DNA of 64,000 nt from Peribacillus kribbensis DSM 17871 (GCF_000430765.1 NZ_AUMQ01000029.1:60551-124550), one strand, 5' to 3'. Counted from the first letter of the stretch, positions 19,340-28,585 are shown. Program-made: numbers and translations. The notes: a model not told the origin generated them from the sequence alone.

Positions 19340-19354
19340 ATTTTTCTGAAAATT
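19340..19354 (-). promoter_or_regulatory. CodY box upstream of the kor operon
   Basis: Minus strand AATTTTCAGAAAAAT matches the CodY consensus AATTTTCWGAAAATT at 14 of 15 positions, in an AT-rich leader about 180 nt before the korA ATG. It implies repression when branched-chain amino acids and GTP are plentiful. The rest of this 314-bp spacer contains only the spoVS terminator. Confidence 0.65.
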
Positions 19355-19435
19355 AATGTAGTAAAGGTATCTGGTTCCCCTCGCTGCATGAAAGATTTAT
19401 TTCCTGCCTATCCTTTAATTCGACGCGGAATTGTA

Positions 19436-19469
19436 AATGCCTGCCTGCAAATGATGCAGACAGGCATTT
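19436..19469 (-). terminator. Terminator of spoVS
   Basis: AAATGCCTG and CTGC on one arm pair with GCAG and CAGGCATTT on the other around ATCATTT, with one mismatch, directly after the spoVS stop (minus strand). Confidence 0.85.
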
Positions 19470-19472
19470 CAA

Positions 19473-19733
19473 TCATCTTGGTTCCACAATAAGCTTGATA
19501 GCCGTCCTTTCTTCCCCGTCAATCTTGATATCAGTAAAGGCTGGAATACAAATCAAGTCCACTCCACTAGGTGCGACAAATCCTCTTGCAATCGCTACTG
19601 CCTTTACGGCTTGATTTAACGCACCAGCACCGATTGCCTGAATTTCTGCGGCCCCTCTTTCCCTTAGTACACCCGCAAGTGCGCCTGCTACAGAATTAGG
19701 ATTAGATTTTGCTGAAACCTTTAATATTTCCAT
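19473..19733 (-). CDS. spoVS: Stage V sporulation protein S
   Basis: Small Alba-fold nucleic-acid-binding protein required for normal progress past stage V and for septation control in B. subtilis. The 86-residue product (MEILKVSAKSNPNSVAGALAG ... LIVEPR) is almost invariant across spore formers and is instantly recognisable. AAGGAGGAGC precedes the ATG. A sigma-H promoter match lies about 170 nt upstream (19904-19930), consistent with its known early-sporulation expression. It is a single-gene unit between two terminators. Confidence 0.98.
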   Translation of the reverse strand: MEILKVSAKSNPNSVAGALAGVLRERGAAEIQAIGAGALNQAVKAVAIARGFVAPSGVDLICIPAFTDIKIDGEERTAIKLIVEPR

Positions 19734-19903
19734 TCCCTAGCTCCTCCTTGTATTATCCCATACCAAGTGTTTGTATGCTTCCAGGCAGTCATGTAAAGCT
19801 TCGCCCGCAAAAGGCATGAACCATGGTCGATCTATCCCTGTACAAGAATGCTGTCAATAAGCTTCACACTTTTGCTTAAGGATATTTCTACTCAATTAAC
19901 TAT

Positions 19904-19930
19904 ATTCATGCACATCAAGAGGTATTCCTT
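19904..19930 (-). promoter_or_regulatory. Putative sigma-H promoter of spoVS
   Basis: Minus strand AAGGAATA (19923-19930), then 12 nt, then CATGAAT (19904-19910) fits the sigma-H pattern RnAGGAWWW-N11/12-RnnGAAT with one deviation. spoVS is sigma-H dependent in B. subtilis. The 317-bp spacer otherwise holds only the ymdB terminator. Confidence 0.6.
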
Positions 19931-19999
19931 GTCCCGTAAAATCAGGAAAATAGCTTAGAGTCCGGCGTCTTTCACTAACCAATAAAAATCGGACGAAAA

Positions 20000-20036
20000 A
20001 AGCCGGCAGCAAAGGTACTGTCTGCTGCCGGCCTGA
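20000..20036 (-). terminator. Terminator of ymdB
   Basis: GCCGGCAGCA (20002-20011) and TGCTGCCGGC (20023-20032) are perfect complements around 11 nt, with CTTTTTTCG after the stem on the minus strand. Confidence 0.92.
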
Positions 20037-20050
20037 ATATTTTTTTCATC

Positions 20051-20845
20051 CTAGCTGAAGAATGGATGATCATCGTTAATCAATAACCGCTCGGTTTTCC
20101 TGGCCATCCCGGTTTTAGGGTCGATATCAATGATAACCCCACTGAGGATGGTACGCCCTTCTGGAACCTCAAATCTTACCGGCATACTGGTAAGGAATCT
20201 TTTCAGGACAGCTTCTCTTTCCATGCCAAGGATCCCATCATACGGCCCGGTCATCCCGACATCCGATAAATAGGCTGTCCCATTCGGGAGAATGCGGTTA
20301 TCCGCTGTTTGAACATGTGTGTGTGTTCCAACAACAGCGGAAACTCTTCCGTCCAGATACCAGCCCATTGCCTGTTTTTCACTGGTGGCTTCAGCATGGA
20401 AATCCACAAAGATGAAGGAGGTTCTTTTTCTTGCAGCATCCACCAGTTCATCCGCTTTTTTAAACGGGCAGTCAAGATCGGCCATGAAGGTCCTGCCCTG
20501 AAGGGAAATAACGGCGACTTCCGCTTGATTGAATTTTATGAACTTCAGTCCTTCCCCAGGCGTGCCAGAAGGAAAATTTCCTGGACGCACCATGTATTTT
20601 GCAGAATCTATAAAATTAAAAATATCACGGTTATCCCAGGAGTGATTCCCGAGGGTTACAGCCTGTGCACCGGCTTCTAGAAATCCACGATAAATCTTTT
20701 CGGTGATGCCTTTTCCGCCTGCTGCATTTTCCCCATTGATAATCGTAATCTGTGGTTTGTACTTTTCTTTTATTCTTGGAAGGTAATCCTCCACCATTTT
20801 CCTGCCTGGGGAGCCTACCACGTCTCCTATAAACAAAATTCTCAT
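20051..20845 (-). CDS. ymdB: Metallophosphodiesterase YmdB
   Basis: Calcineurin-like phosphodiesterase that hydrolyses 2',3'-cyclic nucleotides and in B. subtilis influences RNase Y-dependent RNA levels and the choice between motility and biofilm. The 264-residue product starts MRILFIGDVVGSPGR, with metal ligands in GDVVG (D8), INGENAAGG (E39/N40), LGNHSWDN (N and H near 66-68), FHAE and GTHTHVQTAD. The ATG at 20845 follows GGAAAGGAATTT; eight extra upstream residues are unlikely to be translated. It lies directly downstream of rny, but rny has its own terminator-like hairpin in between, so read-through would be partial. Confidence 0.95.
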   Translation of the reverse strand: MRILFIGDVVGSPGRKMVEDYLPRIKEKYKPQITIINGENAAGGKGITEKIYRGFLEAGAQAVTLGNHSWDNRDIFNFIDSAKYMVRPGNFPSGTPGEGLKFIKFNQAEVAVISLQGRTFMADLDCPFKKADELVDAARKRTSFIFVDFHAEATSEKQAMGWYLDGRVSAVVGTHTHVQTADNRILPNGTAYLSDVGMTGPYDGILGMEREAVLKRFLTSMPVRFEVPEGRTILSGVIIDIDPKTGMARKTERLLINDDHPFFS

Positions 20846-20895
20846 ATAAATTCCTTTCCTGCTTAACATTCTCTGCTTCAGTATACCAAAAGCTA

Positions 20896-20925
20896 AAAAA
20901 GAGTGGCAAATGCCACTCTTTTTAT
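20896..20925 (-). terminator. Hairpin terminator between rny and ymdB
   Basis: GAGTGGCA-aa-TGCCACTC (20901-20918) with A and T runs on both sides overlaps the rny stop region. It should uncouple ymdB partly from rny. Confidence 0.85.
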
Positions 20926-22481
20926 TTAGCGTATTCTACTGCTCTTGTTTCCCTGATTACCGTTACTTTTATATGCCCCGGATAATCAAGCTCTTCTTCA
21001 ATGCGCTTTCGTATATCTCTAGCCAGTCTGTGAGCTTCCAGATCATCAATCGCTTCCGGTCTGACCATGATTCGAACTTCACGTCCAGCCTGGATGGCAA
21101 ATGACTTTTCAACGCCCTCATAGGACTCAGAAATTTCTTCAAGCTTTTCAAGTCGGCGGATATAGTTCTCAAGCGTTTCACTTCTCGCTCCCGGCCTTGC
21201 TGCTGACAGGGCATCTGCTGCAGCAACCAGAACCGCAATGACTGAAGTTGGTTCAGTATCTCCATGATGCGATGCAATGGAATTGATGACAACCGGGTGT
21301 TCCTTGTATTTTGTTGCAAGCTCCACACCGATTTCAACGTGGCTTCCTTCCACTTCGTGATCGATTGCCTTCCCGATATCATGAAGCAGACCTGCGCGGC
21401 GGGCAAGCGTTTCATCCTCACCCAGCTCGGCAGCCAGCAGACCAGATAAAAATGCCACTTCCATCGAATGCTTTAACACATTCTGGCCATAGCTGGTACG
21501 GAATTTTAACCGGCCCATAATTTTTATCAAATCAGGATGCAGTCCGTGGACACCTACTTCAAAAGTGGTTTGTTCACCGATCTCACGAATATGTTCATCC
21601 ACCTCACGCCTTGCTTTGTCTACCATTTCCTCAATTCGTGCAGGATGAATTCGTCCATCCTGGACAAGATTATCAAGGGCAATCCGGGCTGTTTCGCGTC
21701 TGATTGGATCAAAACCGGACAGAATTACAGCTTCTGGAGTATCATCAATAATTAGGTCAATTCCGGTTAATGTTTCAAGCGTACGGATATTACGCCCTTC
21801 ACGGCCGATAATGCGGCCTTTCATCTCATCATTAGGAAGATTCACTACTGATACGGTTGTTTCAGCTACATGGTCTGCTGCACATCTCTGAATTGCCAGG
21901 GAAAGAACTTCTCTTGCTTTTTTGTCCGCCTCTTCTTTTGCACGGTTCTCACTTTCTTTGATCATCAGTGCCGTGTCATGAGCCAATTCCTTTTCCACCT
22001 TGTCGATAATGATGGATCTGGCTTCTTCACGAGTAAGTCCTGATATGCGTTCCAATTCCGCTTTCTGAGTTCGAACCATCTCGTCCACTTTGCTTTCCAT
22101 CTCTTCAATATGCTGTTGTCTTTGGTTAAGAGAATCATCCTTCTTCTCTAAAAGTATGTCACGTTTATTTAACATTTCATCTTTACGGTCGAGATTCTCT
22201 TCTCTTTGTAATAATCGATTTTCCTGTTTTTGTAATTCAGTTCTCCGTTCGCGAACTTCCCGTTCGGCTTCTGAACGAAGCTTATGAATCTCATCTTTCG
22301 CTTCCAACAGGGCCTCTTTCTTTTTGGAATCTGCTTCACGTTTTGCATCTTCAACGATTTGCTCTGCAGAAACCTTTGCCCCGGCTATTTTGTTCTCGGT
22401 CATATTCTTCCGGACCAAATAGCCAACAACTGCACCGACGAATAGGCCAAGCAAAATGGAGATGATTGTAATGAGTACCAT
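20922..22481 (-). CDS. rny: Ribonuclease Y
   Basis: Membrane-anchored endoribonuclease that starts mRNA decay and processes riboswitch and operon transcripts in Bacillus; core of the degradosome-like network. The 519-residue protein has an N-terminal transmembrane helix (about 3-22), a long charged coiled coil (30-190), a KH domain with [11 protein letters not shown] near 220-230, and an HD domain with [12 protein letters not shown] near 365 (the catalytic His-Asp pair). It uses ATG after AGGAGGTG. A good sigma-A promoter is present at 22627-22655, leaving a leader of about 140 nt. ymdB follows as in B. subtilis. Confidence 0.97.
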   Translation of the reverse strand: MVLITIISILLGLFVGAVVGYLVRKNMTENKIAGAKVSAEQIVEDAKREADSKKKEALLEAKDEIHKLRSEAEREVRERRTELQKQENRLLQREENLDRKDEMLNKRDILLEKKDDSLNQRQQHIEEMESKVDEMVRTQKAELERISGLTREEARSIIIDKVEKELAHDTALMIKESENRAKEEADKKAREVLSLAIQRCAADHVAETTVSVVNLPNDEMKGRIIGREGRNIRTLETLTGIDLIIDDTPEAVILSGFDPIRRETARIALDNLVQDGRIHPARIEEMVDKARREVDEHIREIGEQTTFEVGVHGLHPDLIKIMGRLKFRTSYGQNVLKHSMEVAFLSGLLAAELGEDETLARRAGLLHDIGKAIDHEVEGSHVEIGVELATKYKEHPVVINSIASHHGDTEPTSVIAVLVAAADALSAARPGARSETLENYIRRLEKLEEISESYEGVEKSFAIQAGREVRIMVRPEAIDDLEAHRLARDIRKRIEEELDYPGHIKVTVIRETRAVEYAK

Positions 22482-22626
22482 CCTAACACCTCCTCTTGCT
22501 ATGAACTTTTTGATTTTTTGTTAATTTTTAGAATGTCGGCATGTACATTGTTACATAACTTCAACATACAACCCCTTAAGGCTCGTTCATTTTCATTTTT
22601 TGAAAAAATGTAAAATATACATATTA

Positions 22627-22655
22627 ATTTTAAGCTTGAGATATTTTATTGTCAA
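22627..22655 (-). promoter_or_regulatory. Sigma-A promoter of rny
   Basis: Minus strand TTGACA (22650-22655), 17 nt, TAAAAT (22627-22632). Confidence 0.75.
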
Positions 22656-22724
22656 GGGTTTGTCCTTTGATACAGGGCTATTTGCCCGAATAAGGAAATT
22701 ATTCCCTTGTTTTTTAAGGAATAT

Positions 22725-22757
22725 AAAGGAAGGACTTGAAGGCTGAGCTTCAAGTCC
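22725..22757 (-). terminator. Terminator of recA
   Basis: GGACTTGAAG and CTTCAAGTCC (22732-22756) are perfect complements around 5-6 nt; downstream on the minus strand the sequence is only moderately T-rich (TTCCTTTATATTCC). Confidence 0.75.
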
Positions 22758-22765
22758 CTTAAGTG

Positions 22766-23809
22766 TTAATCAATCAAGTTGAGTTCTTCCTGGTCGTCCT
22801 CTTCCTCAGGAGCAACATGGTCAGCATCCAAACCATGATGATCGCGGATTTTTTTCTTGATTTCATCTCGGACTTCCGCATTTTCTTTTAAGAACAGCTT
22901 GGCATTTTCACGACCTTGTCCAAGTCTCTCTTCATTATAGGAATACCAAGATCCGCTCTTTTGGACGATATCAAGATCTGAGCCCATATCAATAACTTCG
23001 CCTTCACGGGAAATTCCTTCTCCGTACATAATGTCGACTTCCGCCTGACGGAATGGAGGAGCTACTTTATTCTTTACGACTTTGATTTTGGTCTTATTCC
23101 CCATGATATCATTTCCCTGCTTCAGTGCTTCGGCACGTCTTACTTCCAGACGGACAGAAGAATAGAACTTTAACGCACGTCCTCCAGGTGTTGTTTCAGG
23201 GTTACCAAACATCACTCCGACTTTCTCACGGATTTGATTGATAAAGATTGCAATGGTTTTTGATTTATTAATAGCTCCGGAAAGCTTGCGCAATGCCTGG
23301 GACATTAAACGCGCCTGAAGACCCACGTGGGAGTCTCCCATTTCGCCCTCAATTTCAGCTTTAGGCACCAATGCTGCGACAGAGTCAATAACAATGATAT
23401 CAACCGCTCCGCTTCGCACAAGCGCTTCTGCTATTTCAAGTGCCTGTTCGCCTGTATCAGGCTGTGAAAGCAAAAGCTCGTCTATATTGACTCCCAGCTT
23501 CTGCGCATAAACCGGATCCAATGCATGCTCCGCATCGATGAAGGCTGCCTGGCCTCCGCCTGCCTGCACCTCAGCAATCGCATGAAGGGCAACCGTCGTT
23601 TTACCTGAACTTTCAGGGCCATAGATTTCAATGACTCTTCCTCTTGGATATCCGCCGACTCCCAAAGCCACATCAAGGGCAAGCGATCCGCTTGAGATTG
23701 TGGAAATCCTGCGGTCCGTCTGTTCTCCGAGCTTCATGATGGAACCTTTACCAAACTGTTTTTCTATTTGCTTTAATGCCATTTCAAGGGCTGCTTGACG
23801 TTCACTCAC
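22766..23809 (-). CDS. recA: Recombinase A
   Basis: Strand-exchange ATPase that forms filaments on single-stranded DNA and triggers LexA self-cleavage. The 347-residue product begins at a GTG ([24 protein letters not shown]) with GAGGAAC upstream; an 11-residue longer form is excluded by homology. Walker A GPESSGKT is at 64-71, Walker [11 protein letters not shown] near 140, and the DNA-binding loop 2 follows [13 protein letters not shown] near 200. The C-terminal tail is acidic. Upstream is a sigma-A promoter with a LexA/DinR box just above it, so the gene is SOS-inducible. The pbpX gene that lies nearby in B. subtilis is absent here. Confidence 0.98.
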   Translation of the reverse strand: MSERQAALEMALKQIEKQFGKGSIMKLGEQTDRRISTISSGSLALDVALGVGGYPRGRVIEIYGPESSGKTTVALHAIAEVQAGGGQAAFIDAEHALDPVYAQKLGVNIDELLLSQPDTGEQALEIAEALVRSGAVDIIVIDSVAALVPKAEIEGEMGDSHVGLQARLMSQALRKLSGAINKSKTIAIFINQIREKVGVMFGNPETTPGGRALKFYSSVRLEVRRAEALKQGNDIMGNKTKIKVVKNKVAPPFRQAEVDIMYGEGISREGEVIDMGSDLDIVQKSGSWYSYNEERLGQGRENAKLFLKENAEVRDEIKKKIRDHHGLDADHVAPEEEDDQEELNLID

Positions 23810-23909
23810 TAAAGTTCCTCCTCTTATATATAAACTAACCATTTATAAAGGTTAATAGCTGTTCTCACAAGTTGTTTCAAAACATTTTCTCATCTCAAAA
23901 CCTATCTTT

Positions 23910-23961
23910 ACTATACCCCTTTTTGAACCTTTTGACAAGCAAAAAATCGAACATTTATTCG
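23910..23961 (-). promoter_or_regulatory. recA promoter with LexA (DinR) SOS box
   Basis: Minus strand TTGTCA (23933-23938), 17 nt and TATAGT (23910-23915) form the promoter. CGAACATTTATTCG (23948-23961) matches the Bacillus SOS box CGAACRNRYGTTCG with one change, 9 nt above the -35. Confidence 0.85.
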
Positions 23962-24258
23962 GTTTTTTTACTGGCCTTCTTCGGCTGAAATTCCCCTTTT
24001 CCCCAGATCGAAAATCTCATTTTTCTCCTGTTTTATAGTGAAAATGAATAATTCATAGAAAGACTTTAAGGCTTACCCCCAGGCATTGCTTGAAGTCAGG
24101 GGTTGATCCGAAGAATGGGCGGCTCCGCAGAGAGAATATACCAATCTTTTAGAAACAGCCTTACAGCAGCAAAAAAGCCGCCCTGCAAGGTCCTTCCTGT
24201 TCATAAACTCTTATAAGCTATGAAAAGAGAGCCCCTGCCGGGCAGCTTTGATTCATTC
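23962..24258. other. Gene-free part of the cinA-recA spacer
   Basis: No gene seen. GGGCGGCT (24117-24124) and AGCCGCCC (24175-24182) are exact reverse complements across 50 nt. A small hairpin-like AGC..CCC/GGG..GCT near 24230-24248 followed by CTCTTTTC on the minus strand may end cinA transcripts; it is weak. Confidence 0.35.
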
Positions 24259-25506
24259 TTAATGATTAGTGAGCCCCAGTTCCTGAAGCAGGTAGTGGCA
24301 GCCGTATTTTACGGTCCGGATTCTGATCTGCGCACGGCTTCCCGATAGATTCAGCTTTCTGACAGCCGTTGCCTTTCCTTTTAGAGATATGCCGATGTAG
24401 ACGGTGCCGACAGGCTGGCCTTCCAAGGTGTCCGGCCCAGCTACTCCAGTGAAGCTCATACCTACATCAGATCCAGTCAATTCCCGGATATTCTCCGCCA
24501 TCTCGGCGGCACACTCTTCACTTACAACCCCAAACTTTTCAATGGTTTCTTCTTTAATCTTTAACAGTTTCATTTTGGCTTCATTTGTGTAGCTGACAAT
24601 CCCGCCTTTTAAAATGAGCCCTGCGCCGGATATAGCGGTAAGCTCCTCCTGGAACATTCCGCCGGTAAGGCTCTCGGCAGCAGCTATGGTATACCTTTTG
24701 CTGCTGAGTTCCTTTACCGCTTCTTTCATCAGCGAGGTTTCTCCTTCACCGTAGCAGAACTCACCGACACGTGAACGGATTTCCTTCTCCATGTCTGAGA
24801 TCAGCCGTTCGGTTTTTTCCTTGGATACATCCTTTGCTGTAATCCTCAATTTCACTTCCCCATCTGCAGCAAGAGGGGCAAGAGTTGGATTTGATTGGTT
24901 CACAAGGAGATCATCAACCTTCGTCTCGAGCAGAGACTCGCCGATCCCGAAGAAACGGAGGACTTTGGAATCGATTCGTTCCTTGATATCCAGCTTATCC
25001 AGCAGGTGTTTATATCCAAATTTACGGAACATCGGCTCCATTTCTTTTGGCGGGCCGGGAAACAGCATATAAACTGACTCTCCCTTTTCCACCATCATTC
25101 CTGGTGCCATTCCATGCTCATTGGGAAGAACGGTCGATCCTTCGATAACAAGAGCCTGTTTCTTATTGTTCTCCGTCATCTCTCTTCCTCTTTTTTTATA
25201 GTATCCTACAATTGAATCTAGAGCTTCCTCATCCATCACAAGCGGCATATCCAGGTGCCTGGATATTGTTTCTTTTGTCAGGTCATCCTTCGTGGGGCCG
25301 AGTCCGCCGGTCAGAATAATTAAGTTCGAACGTGACTCCGCGATTTCAAGTACATTTTTAAGCCTTTCAGAGTTGTCTCCTACCACTGTATGGAAAAAGA
25401 CATTTATTCCAAGCTCTGCGAGTTGGGTGGATAAAAATTTCGCATTCGTATTATTGATCTGGCCCAAAAGCAGCTCTGAACCAACCGCAATGATTTCTGC
25501 GTTCAT
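24259..25506 (-). CDS. cinA: CinA family protein (competence/damage-inducible; NMN amidohydrolase type)
   Basis: Two-domain cytoplasmic protein. The N-terminal MoaB/MogA-like domain (about 1-170, AEIIAVGSELLLGQI and FPGPPKEMEPMF) acts in related enzymes as an ADP-ribose pyrophosphatase, and the C-terminal PncC-like domain (about 250-415, ESLTGG and SFTGVAGP) deamidates nicotinamide mononucleotide for NAD salvage. In B. subtilis cinA is cotranscribed with recA during competence. The 415-residue length is typical. The ATG at 25506 has AAGGGAG 8 nt upstream, while the TTG two codons earlier is too close to it. It follows pgsA after 21 bp, so pgsA-cinA form an operon. Confidence 0.95.
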   Translation of the reverse strand: MNAEIIAVGSELLLGQINNTNAKFLSTQLAELGINVFFHTVVGDNSERLKNVLEIAESRSNLIILTGGLGPTKDDLTKETISRHLDMPLVMDEEALDSIVGYYKKRGREMTENNKKQALVIEGSTVLPNEHGMAPGMMVEKGESVYMLFPGPPKEMEPMFRKFGYKHLLDKLDIKERIDSKVLRFFGIGESLLETKVDDLLVNQSNPTLAPLAADGEVKLRITAKDVSKEKTERLISDMEKEIRSRVGEFCYGEGETSLMKEAVKELSSKRYTIAAAESLTGGMFQEELTAISGAGLILKGGIVSYTNEAKMKLLKIKEETIEKFGVVSEECAAEMAENIRELTGSDVGMSFTGVAGPDTLEGQPVGTVYIGISLKGKATAVRKLNLSGSRAQIRIRTVKYGCHYLLQELGLTNH

Positions 25507-25527
25507 TTCCAAGACTCCCTTGCTATT

Positions 25528-26112
25528 TTACTTTGAGTTTTTAAATATTCCCTTATTTTTGTCAAAGTAATCCCAGCCTGACCAGATTGTAAAGATTAAT
25601 GCAACCCATAACGCAATCTTATCAAACGGGAAGTGGATCCATTCAAAAGGAAGATTATGAAGCAGGAGGGCCGAAACAGCTACTATCTGGGCCCAGGTTT
25701 TAATTTTCCCAAGCATGTTCGCAGCCACAACCTCGCCCGTTCCAGCCAGAATGAGCCTCAGGCCTGTAACCGCAAACTCCCGGCTGATGATCACGATGAT
25801 GATCCAGGAGGGAGCGTACACATGGTCCAGCTCCACCAGGATGATCAGCGCTGCCGAGACCAGCAGTTTATCTGCCAGAGGATCCAGGAATTTGCCCAGA
25901 TTTGTGACCATATTGAGCTTTCTGGCATAATAGCCGTCAATCCAGTCCGTGGTAGAAGCGATGATGAAAATCAACGCCCCCAGTAAATGATTGACAGGAA
26001 TGTCTATTCCAGCCGTATGCCAATCACCCCATGACAGGGGAAGCAGCATGACAAGCATAAAAATAGGGATCAACAAAATTCTCGATACTGTTATCTTATT
26101 AGGTAAATTCAC
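25528..26112 (-). CDS. pgsA: CDP-diacylglycerol-glycerol-3-phosphate 3-phosphatidyltransferase
   Basis: Membrane enzyme making phosphatidylglycerophosphate, the committed step to phosphatidylglycerol. The 194-residue product starts at GTG (VNLPNKITVSRI) behind GGAGG; an upstream extension of 11 residues has no family support. The CDP-alcohol phosphatidyltransferase motif DWIDGYYARKL...GKFLDPLADK (DGx2ARx8Gx3Dx3D) is complete near 56-83. Four to five hydrophobic helices are visible. It lies between rodZ and cinA, in the usual Bacillus order. Confidence 0.96.
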   Translation of the reverse strand: MNLPNKITVSRILLIPIFMLVMLLPLSWGDWHTAGIDIPVNHLLGALIFIIASTTDWIDGYYARKLNMVTNLGKFLDPLADKLLVSAALIILVELDHVYAPSWIIIVIISREFAVTGLRLILAGTGEVVAANMLGKIKTWAQIVAVSALLLHNLPFEWIHFPFDKIALWVALIFTIWSGWDYFDKNKGIFKNSK

Positions 26113-26176
26113 AGAAAAACCTCCAAAAATCAACATTCTTCTCAATTATAATATATTTTCCCTTTTATAAGCGAAA

Positions 26177-26199
26177 AATAGCCATCCAGGATGACTATT
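26177..26199 (-). terminator. Hairpin at the rodZ 3' end
   Basis: AATAG.CATCC and GGATG.CTATT pair with one mismatch and overlap the rodZ stop; TTTTTCGC follows on the minus strand. Confidence 0.7.
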
Positions 26200-27082
26200 G
26201 TGCAGGTGTAAACTGAACCTTTATGTTCTGAGAAACTGATTTTTGCGGAGATACTGCATATTGAAGCTTTTCTCCATTGATGTAAACCTCTGTTTCGGTG
26301 GTCTTGCCGATAATCAGGTTCGCACCCTTTGCGCTGGTAAGATCGAATTCCTTGCCTTGGGATTTGCTTAGAATGCCCTGATAAAGCGATTTATTGCTGC
26401 TATCCTTAATGGACACCCACGTCTCGCCTGTAGACAGGACCTTCAGCTTGAATTCCTTTGCGTTCGATAGGGCATAGGCCGAATTCTTGCCGCTTGAGGA
26501 CACCACTTTGAGCTCTGGCTGAACCACTGGCTTTTCTTCAGGCTGTTTTGCCGGTTCTTCCTTTTTTCCTGTGTCTTTTTTCTGGTCTGAATTCTTGTTT
26601 TGTTCTTTCTTCAGCGGTGAATCTTTGGCTTCATCCATGGATACAGCCTGGTCAGACTTGTCTACCTTTTTATCTACAGAATGATTTAAGTTCTTTGAAA
26701 CCAGGACCCATACCAGTACTGCGGCTCCGAGTACAAAAAGACCTACCAGGATTTTCGGTAGTGCTTCAAGGAACTTTGAGTTACTTGGTGCTATCATTTT
26801 CCGTGATTGTACCCTTGATAGCTGCTGCGGCATTTCTTCGTGATATGTAACAGGGATTTCGTTTTTATATTCTTCAAATATCTCTTCCGGCTCAAGCCCT
26901 ACGGCTTCAGCATACTGCTTGATGAATGCACGTACATAAAATTTTCCGGGCATGGCATCATAATTACCTTCTTCTATGCCTATTAAATACCTTTTTTGTA
27001 TTTTTGTCGCTTTTTGTAAATCCTCTAAGCTCAGGCCTTTTGCTTCCCGTTCTTCTTTAAGTCTGATACCTAACTCTGTCAC
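26195..27082 (-). CDS. rodZ: RodZ-like helix-turn-helix membrane protein (YmfM)
   Basis: Bitopic cytoskeletal protein that links MreB to the wall-synthesis complex and helps keep rod shape. The 295-residue product has a Cro/CI-type HTH at about 3-70 (LGIRLKEEREAKGLSLEDLQKATKIQKRYL), a linker, one transmembrane helix near 108-130 (ILVGLFVLGAAVLVWVLV), a Lys/Glu/Pro-rich periplasmic-side linker and the C-terminal RodZ domain (DUF4115, about 200-290). The GTG giving VTELG fits the family; two TTG codons just upstream are alternatives. GGTGGTGG serves as ribosome-binding site. ymfK lies 17 bp upstream, so they are cotranscribed. Confidence 0.93.
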   Translation of the reverse strand: MTELGIRLKEEREAKGLSLEDLQKATKIQKRYLIGIEEGNYDAMPGKFYVRAFIKQYAEAVGLEPEEIFEEYKNEIPVTYHEEMPQQLSRVQSRKMIAPSNSKFLEALPKILVGLFVLGAAVLVWVLVSKNLNHSVDKKVDKSDQAVSMDEAKDSPLKKEQNKNSDQKKDTGKKEEPAKQPEEKPVVQPELKVVSSSGKNSAYALSNAKEFKLKVLSTGETWVSIKDSSNKSLYQGILSKSQGKEFDLTSAKGANLIIGKTTETEVYINGEKLQYAVSPQKSVSQNIKVQFTPAQ

Positions 27083-27099
27083 CAACAACCACCACCATT

Positions 27100-27891
27100 T
27101 TAAAAGTCAAAAGAGCCGAAATCAGAGCCTCCAAACTCATTGCTTTGTTCAACCACTTCATACGTAATTTTTTCATCAGGATCGTTCCGAAGCTCAATAA
27201 TATAATCAAAGTCCTCCATGGAGTACTCCGTATTCTGCACAAATACATCGGGATGCTCGACTACCTTGACTGCGTCCATCCGCATAATTTCCCTTACAAG
27301 CTGAAGGTGCCTTTCATTTGCCCTCCGGGTAGACACAATGCCATCCAGGATGAATAAATTATTTTCACTGTATTCATCTTCAATGAGCTGGCTCCTGATC
27401 GTCTGCTTCAGGAGTGTGGAAGAAACAAACAGCCATCTCTTGTTTGCGCAGACGCTTGCAGCCACAATGGATTCTGTTTTTCCGACACGGGGCATCCCCC
27501 GGATCCCAATCAGCTTATGGCCTTCCTGTTTGAACAGCTCCGCCATAAAATCCACAAGCAGACCCAGTTCATCTCTTACAAATCGGAAGGTTTTCTTATC
27601 ATCAGCGTCTCTTTGGATATATCGTCCATGTCTTACAGCAAGGCGGTCACGGAGTTTTGGCTCTCTTAATTTGATTACTTTTATCGTGTCCATCGTCTGC
27701 AGAATAGATTCGAACCGCTGGATGTTCCTGCTGTCCTCTGTCAGCAGCAGCAGTCCCCTTCTGCCTTCGTCGACTCCATTTATTGTTACGATATTAATTG
27801 ACAGCATACCAAGCAAAGAAGATATGTCACCAAGCAAACCAGGACGGTTCTTTTGTATTTCATATTCAAAATACCATTCTTTCTTTTCCAT
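27100..27891 (-). CDS. ymfK: YmfK family protein (DUF3388)
   Basis: Conserved Bacillus protein of unproved function. The 263-residue product has an ACT-like N-terminal domain (about 1-75; RPGLLGDISSLLGMLSINIVTINGVDEGRRG), the usual layout of a small-ligand sensor, and then a P-loop-like motif RGMPRVGKTES at about 133-143 within an ATPase-like core. Near 190 there is an Asp-containing strand LFILDGIVS. The acidic and Gly/Phe-rich tail (GGSDFGSFDF) is characteristic. It sits between ymfJ and rodZ as in B. subtilis. A ligand-responsive ATPase is a reasonable guess but unsupported beyond these motifs. Confidence 0.85.
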   Translation of the reverse strand: MEKKEWYFEYEIQKNRPGLLGDISSLLGMLSINIVTINGVDEGRRGLLLLTEDSRNIQRFESILQTMDTIKVIKLREPKLRDRLAVRHGRYIQRDADDKKTFRFVRDELGLLVDFMAELFKQEGHKLIGIRGMPRVGKTESIVAASVCANKRWLFVSSTLLKQTIRSQLIEDEYSENNLFILDGIVSTRRANERHLQLVREIMRMDAVKVVEHPDVFVQNTEYSMEDFDYIIELRNDPDEKITYEVVEQSNEFGGSDFGSFDF

Positions 27892-28177
27892 TAAACCACT
27901 CCCCTTGACAGTGACAATCCGGCTTTAATCTCTAGCTTCTACTATAATAAATGATTTTCTGAGAAGATTAAAGGGATAACCCAGAAAAATTGCTATTTGT
28001 TTTTCCTCTTCAATCATTTGAAAAACCGTATAATCAAGGGGCACTTTCGAAGCTGAAGGATCGGTCCCATATCAAAACCATAAAACGAGAAAAAAGGATT
28101 CAGAATAACTGTTCAAGAACCCTTTCACCACGAAAAATAGAAGCCTGGCATATGCCAGACTCCCATTTGTACCTCTA
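27892..28177. other. ymfJ-ymfK spacer
   Basis: It holds the terminator of ymfJ near 28144 and presumably the promoter of ymfK-rodZ. I see no gene and no confident promoter. Confidence 0.3.
28130..28163 (-). terminator. Terminator of ymfJ
   Basis: Minus strand GTCTGGCATATGCCAGGC folds as a hairpin (28144-28161) and is followed by TTCTATTTTTCG. Confidence 0.75.
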
Positions 28178-28438
28178 TTATTTTTCTGTAGCGTTGTTTT
28201 CAACCAGTTTCACCATCATATTGGCAATAGCATGCTTCTCTTCATCAGATGCTACAGACCATAAATCAGCTAGGACTCTTTCCTGCTCATTCTTAGGGTC
28301 TACCTGCTTGGCAAGGTAGCCTCCGACTTGATAGGCCATATTCGAAACTACAGAAGTATCCATTCCTTCATTTTGGGCATGGTTGAGACGGTTCCCTAAA
28401 AAGCTCTTCCAATCTTCCCAGTTTTCTAATACTGACAT
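28178..28438 (-). CDS. ymfJ: YmfJ family protein (DUF3243)
   Basis: Small conserved Bacillus protein of unknown function. The 86-residue product (MSVLENWEDWKSFLGNRLNHAQ ... MMVKLVENN) is entirely helical, forming the DUF3243 four-helix type seen in YmfJ, with conserved EGM...VSNMAYQVGGYLA. An open frame extends 40 codons further upstream, but those residues do not match the family and AAGGGATGG stands before the chosen ATG. In B. subtilis it is flanked by ymfI and ymfK; here a 5-kb segment separates it from ymfI. Confidence 0.9.
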   Translation of the reverse strand: MSVLENWEDWKSFLGNRLNHAQNEGMDTSVVSNMAYQVGGYLAKQVDPKNEQERVLADLWSVASDEEKHAIANMMVKLVENNATEK

Positions 28439-28585
28439 GAATTTTCCATCCCTTCTATTAATAAAGTCAGCATTAGTTTGCACCCCCTTGGCGTTTTCAT
28501 ACGCAAAAAAAACAAAATTTTTGATGAGGCAGGATATAAACTCATTCATCCATAACAAGATTTATTTTTTTGCTTCAATGAGAAA

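Noticed and set aside
24105-24190. Terminator formed by GGGCGGCT and AGCCGCCC
   Set aside because: The loop is 50 nt and no T run follows the second arm on either strand.
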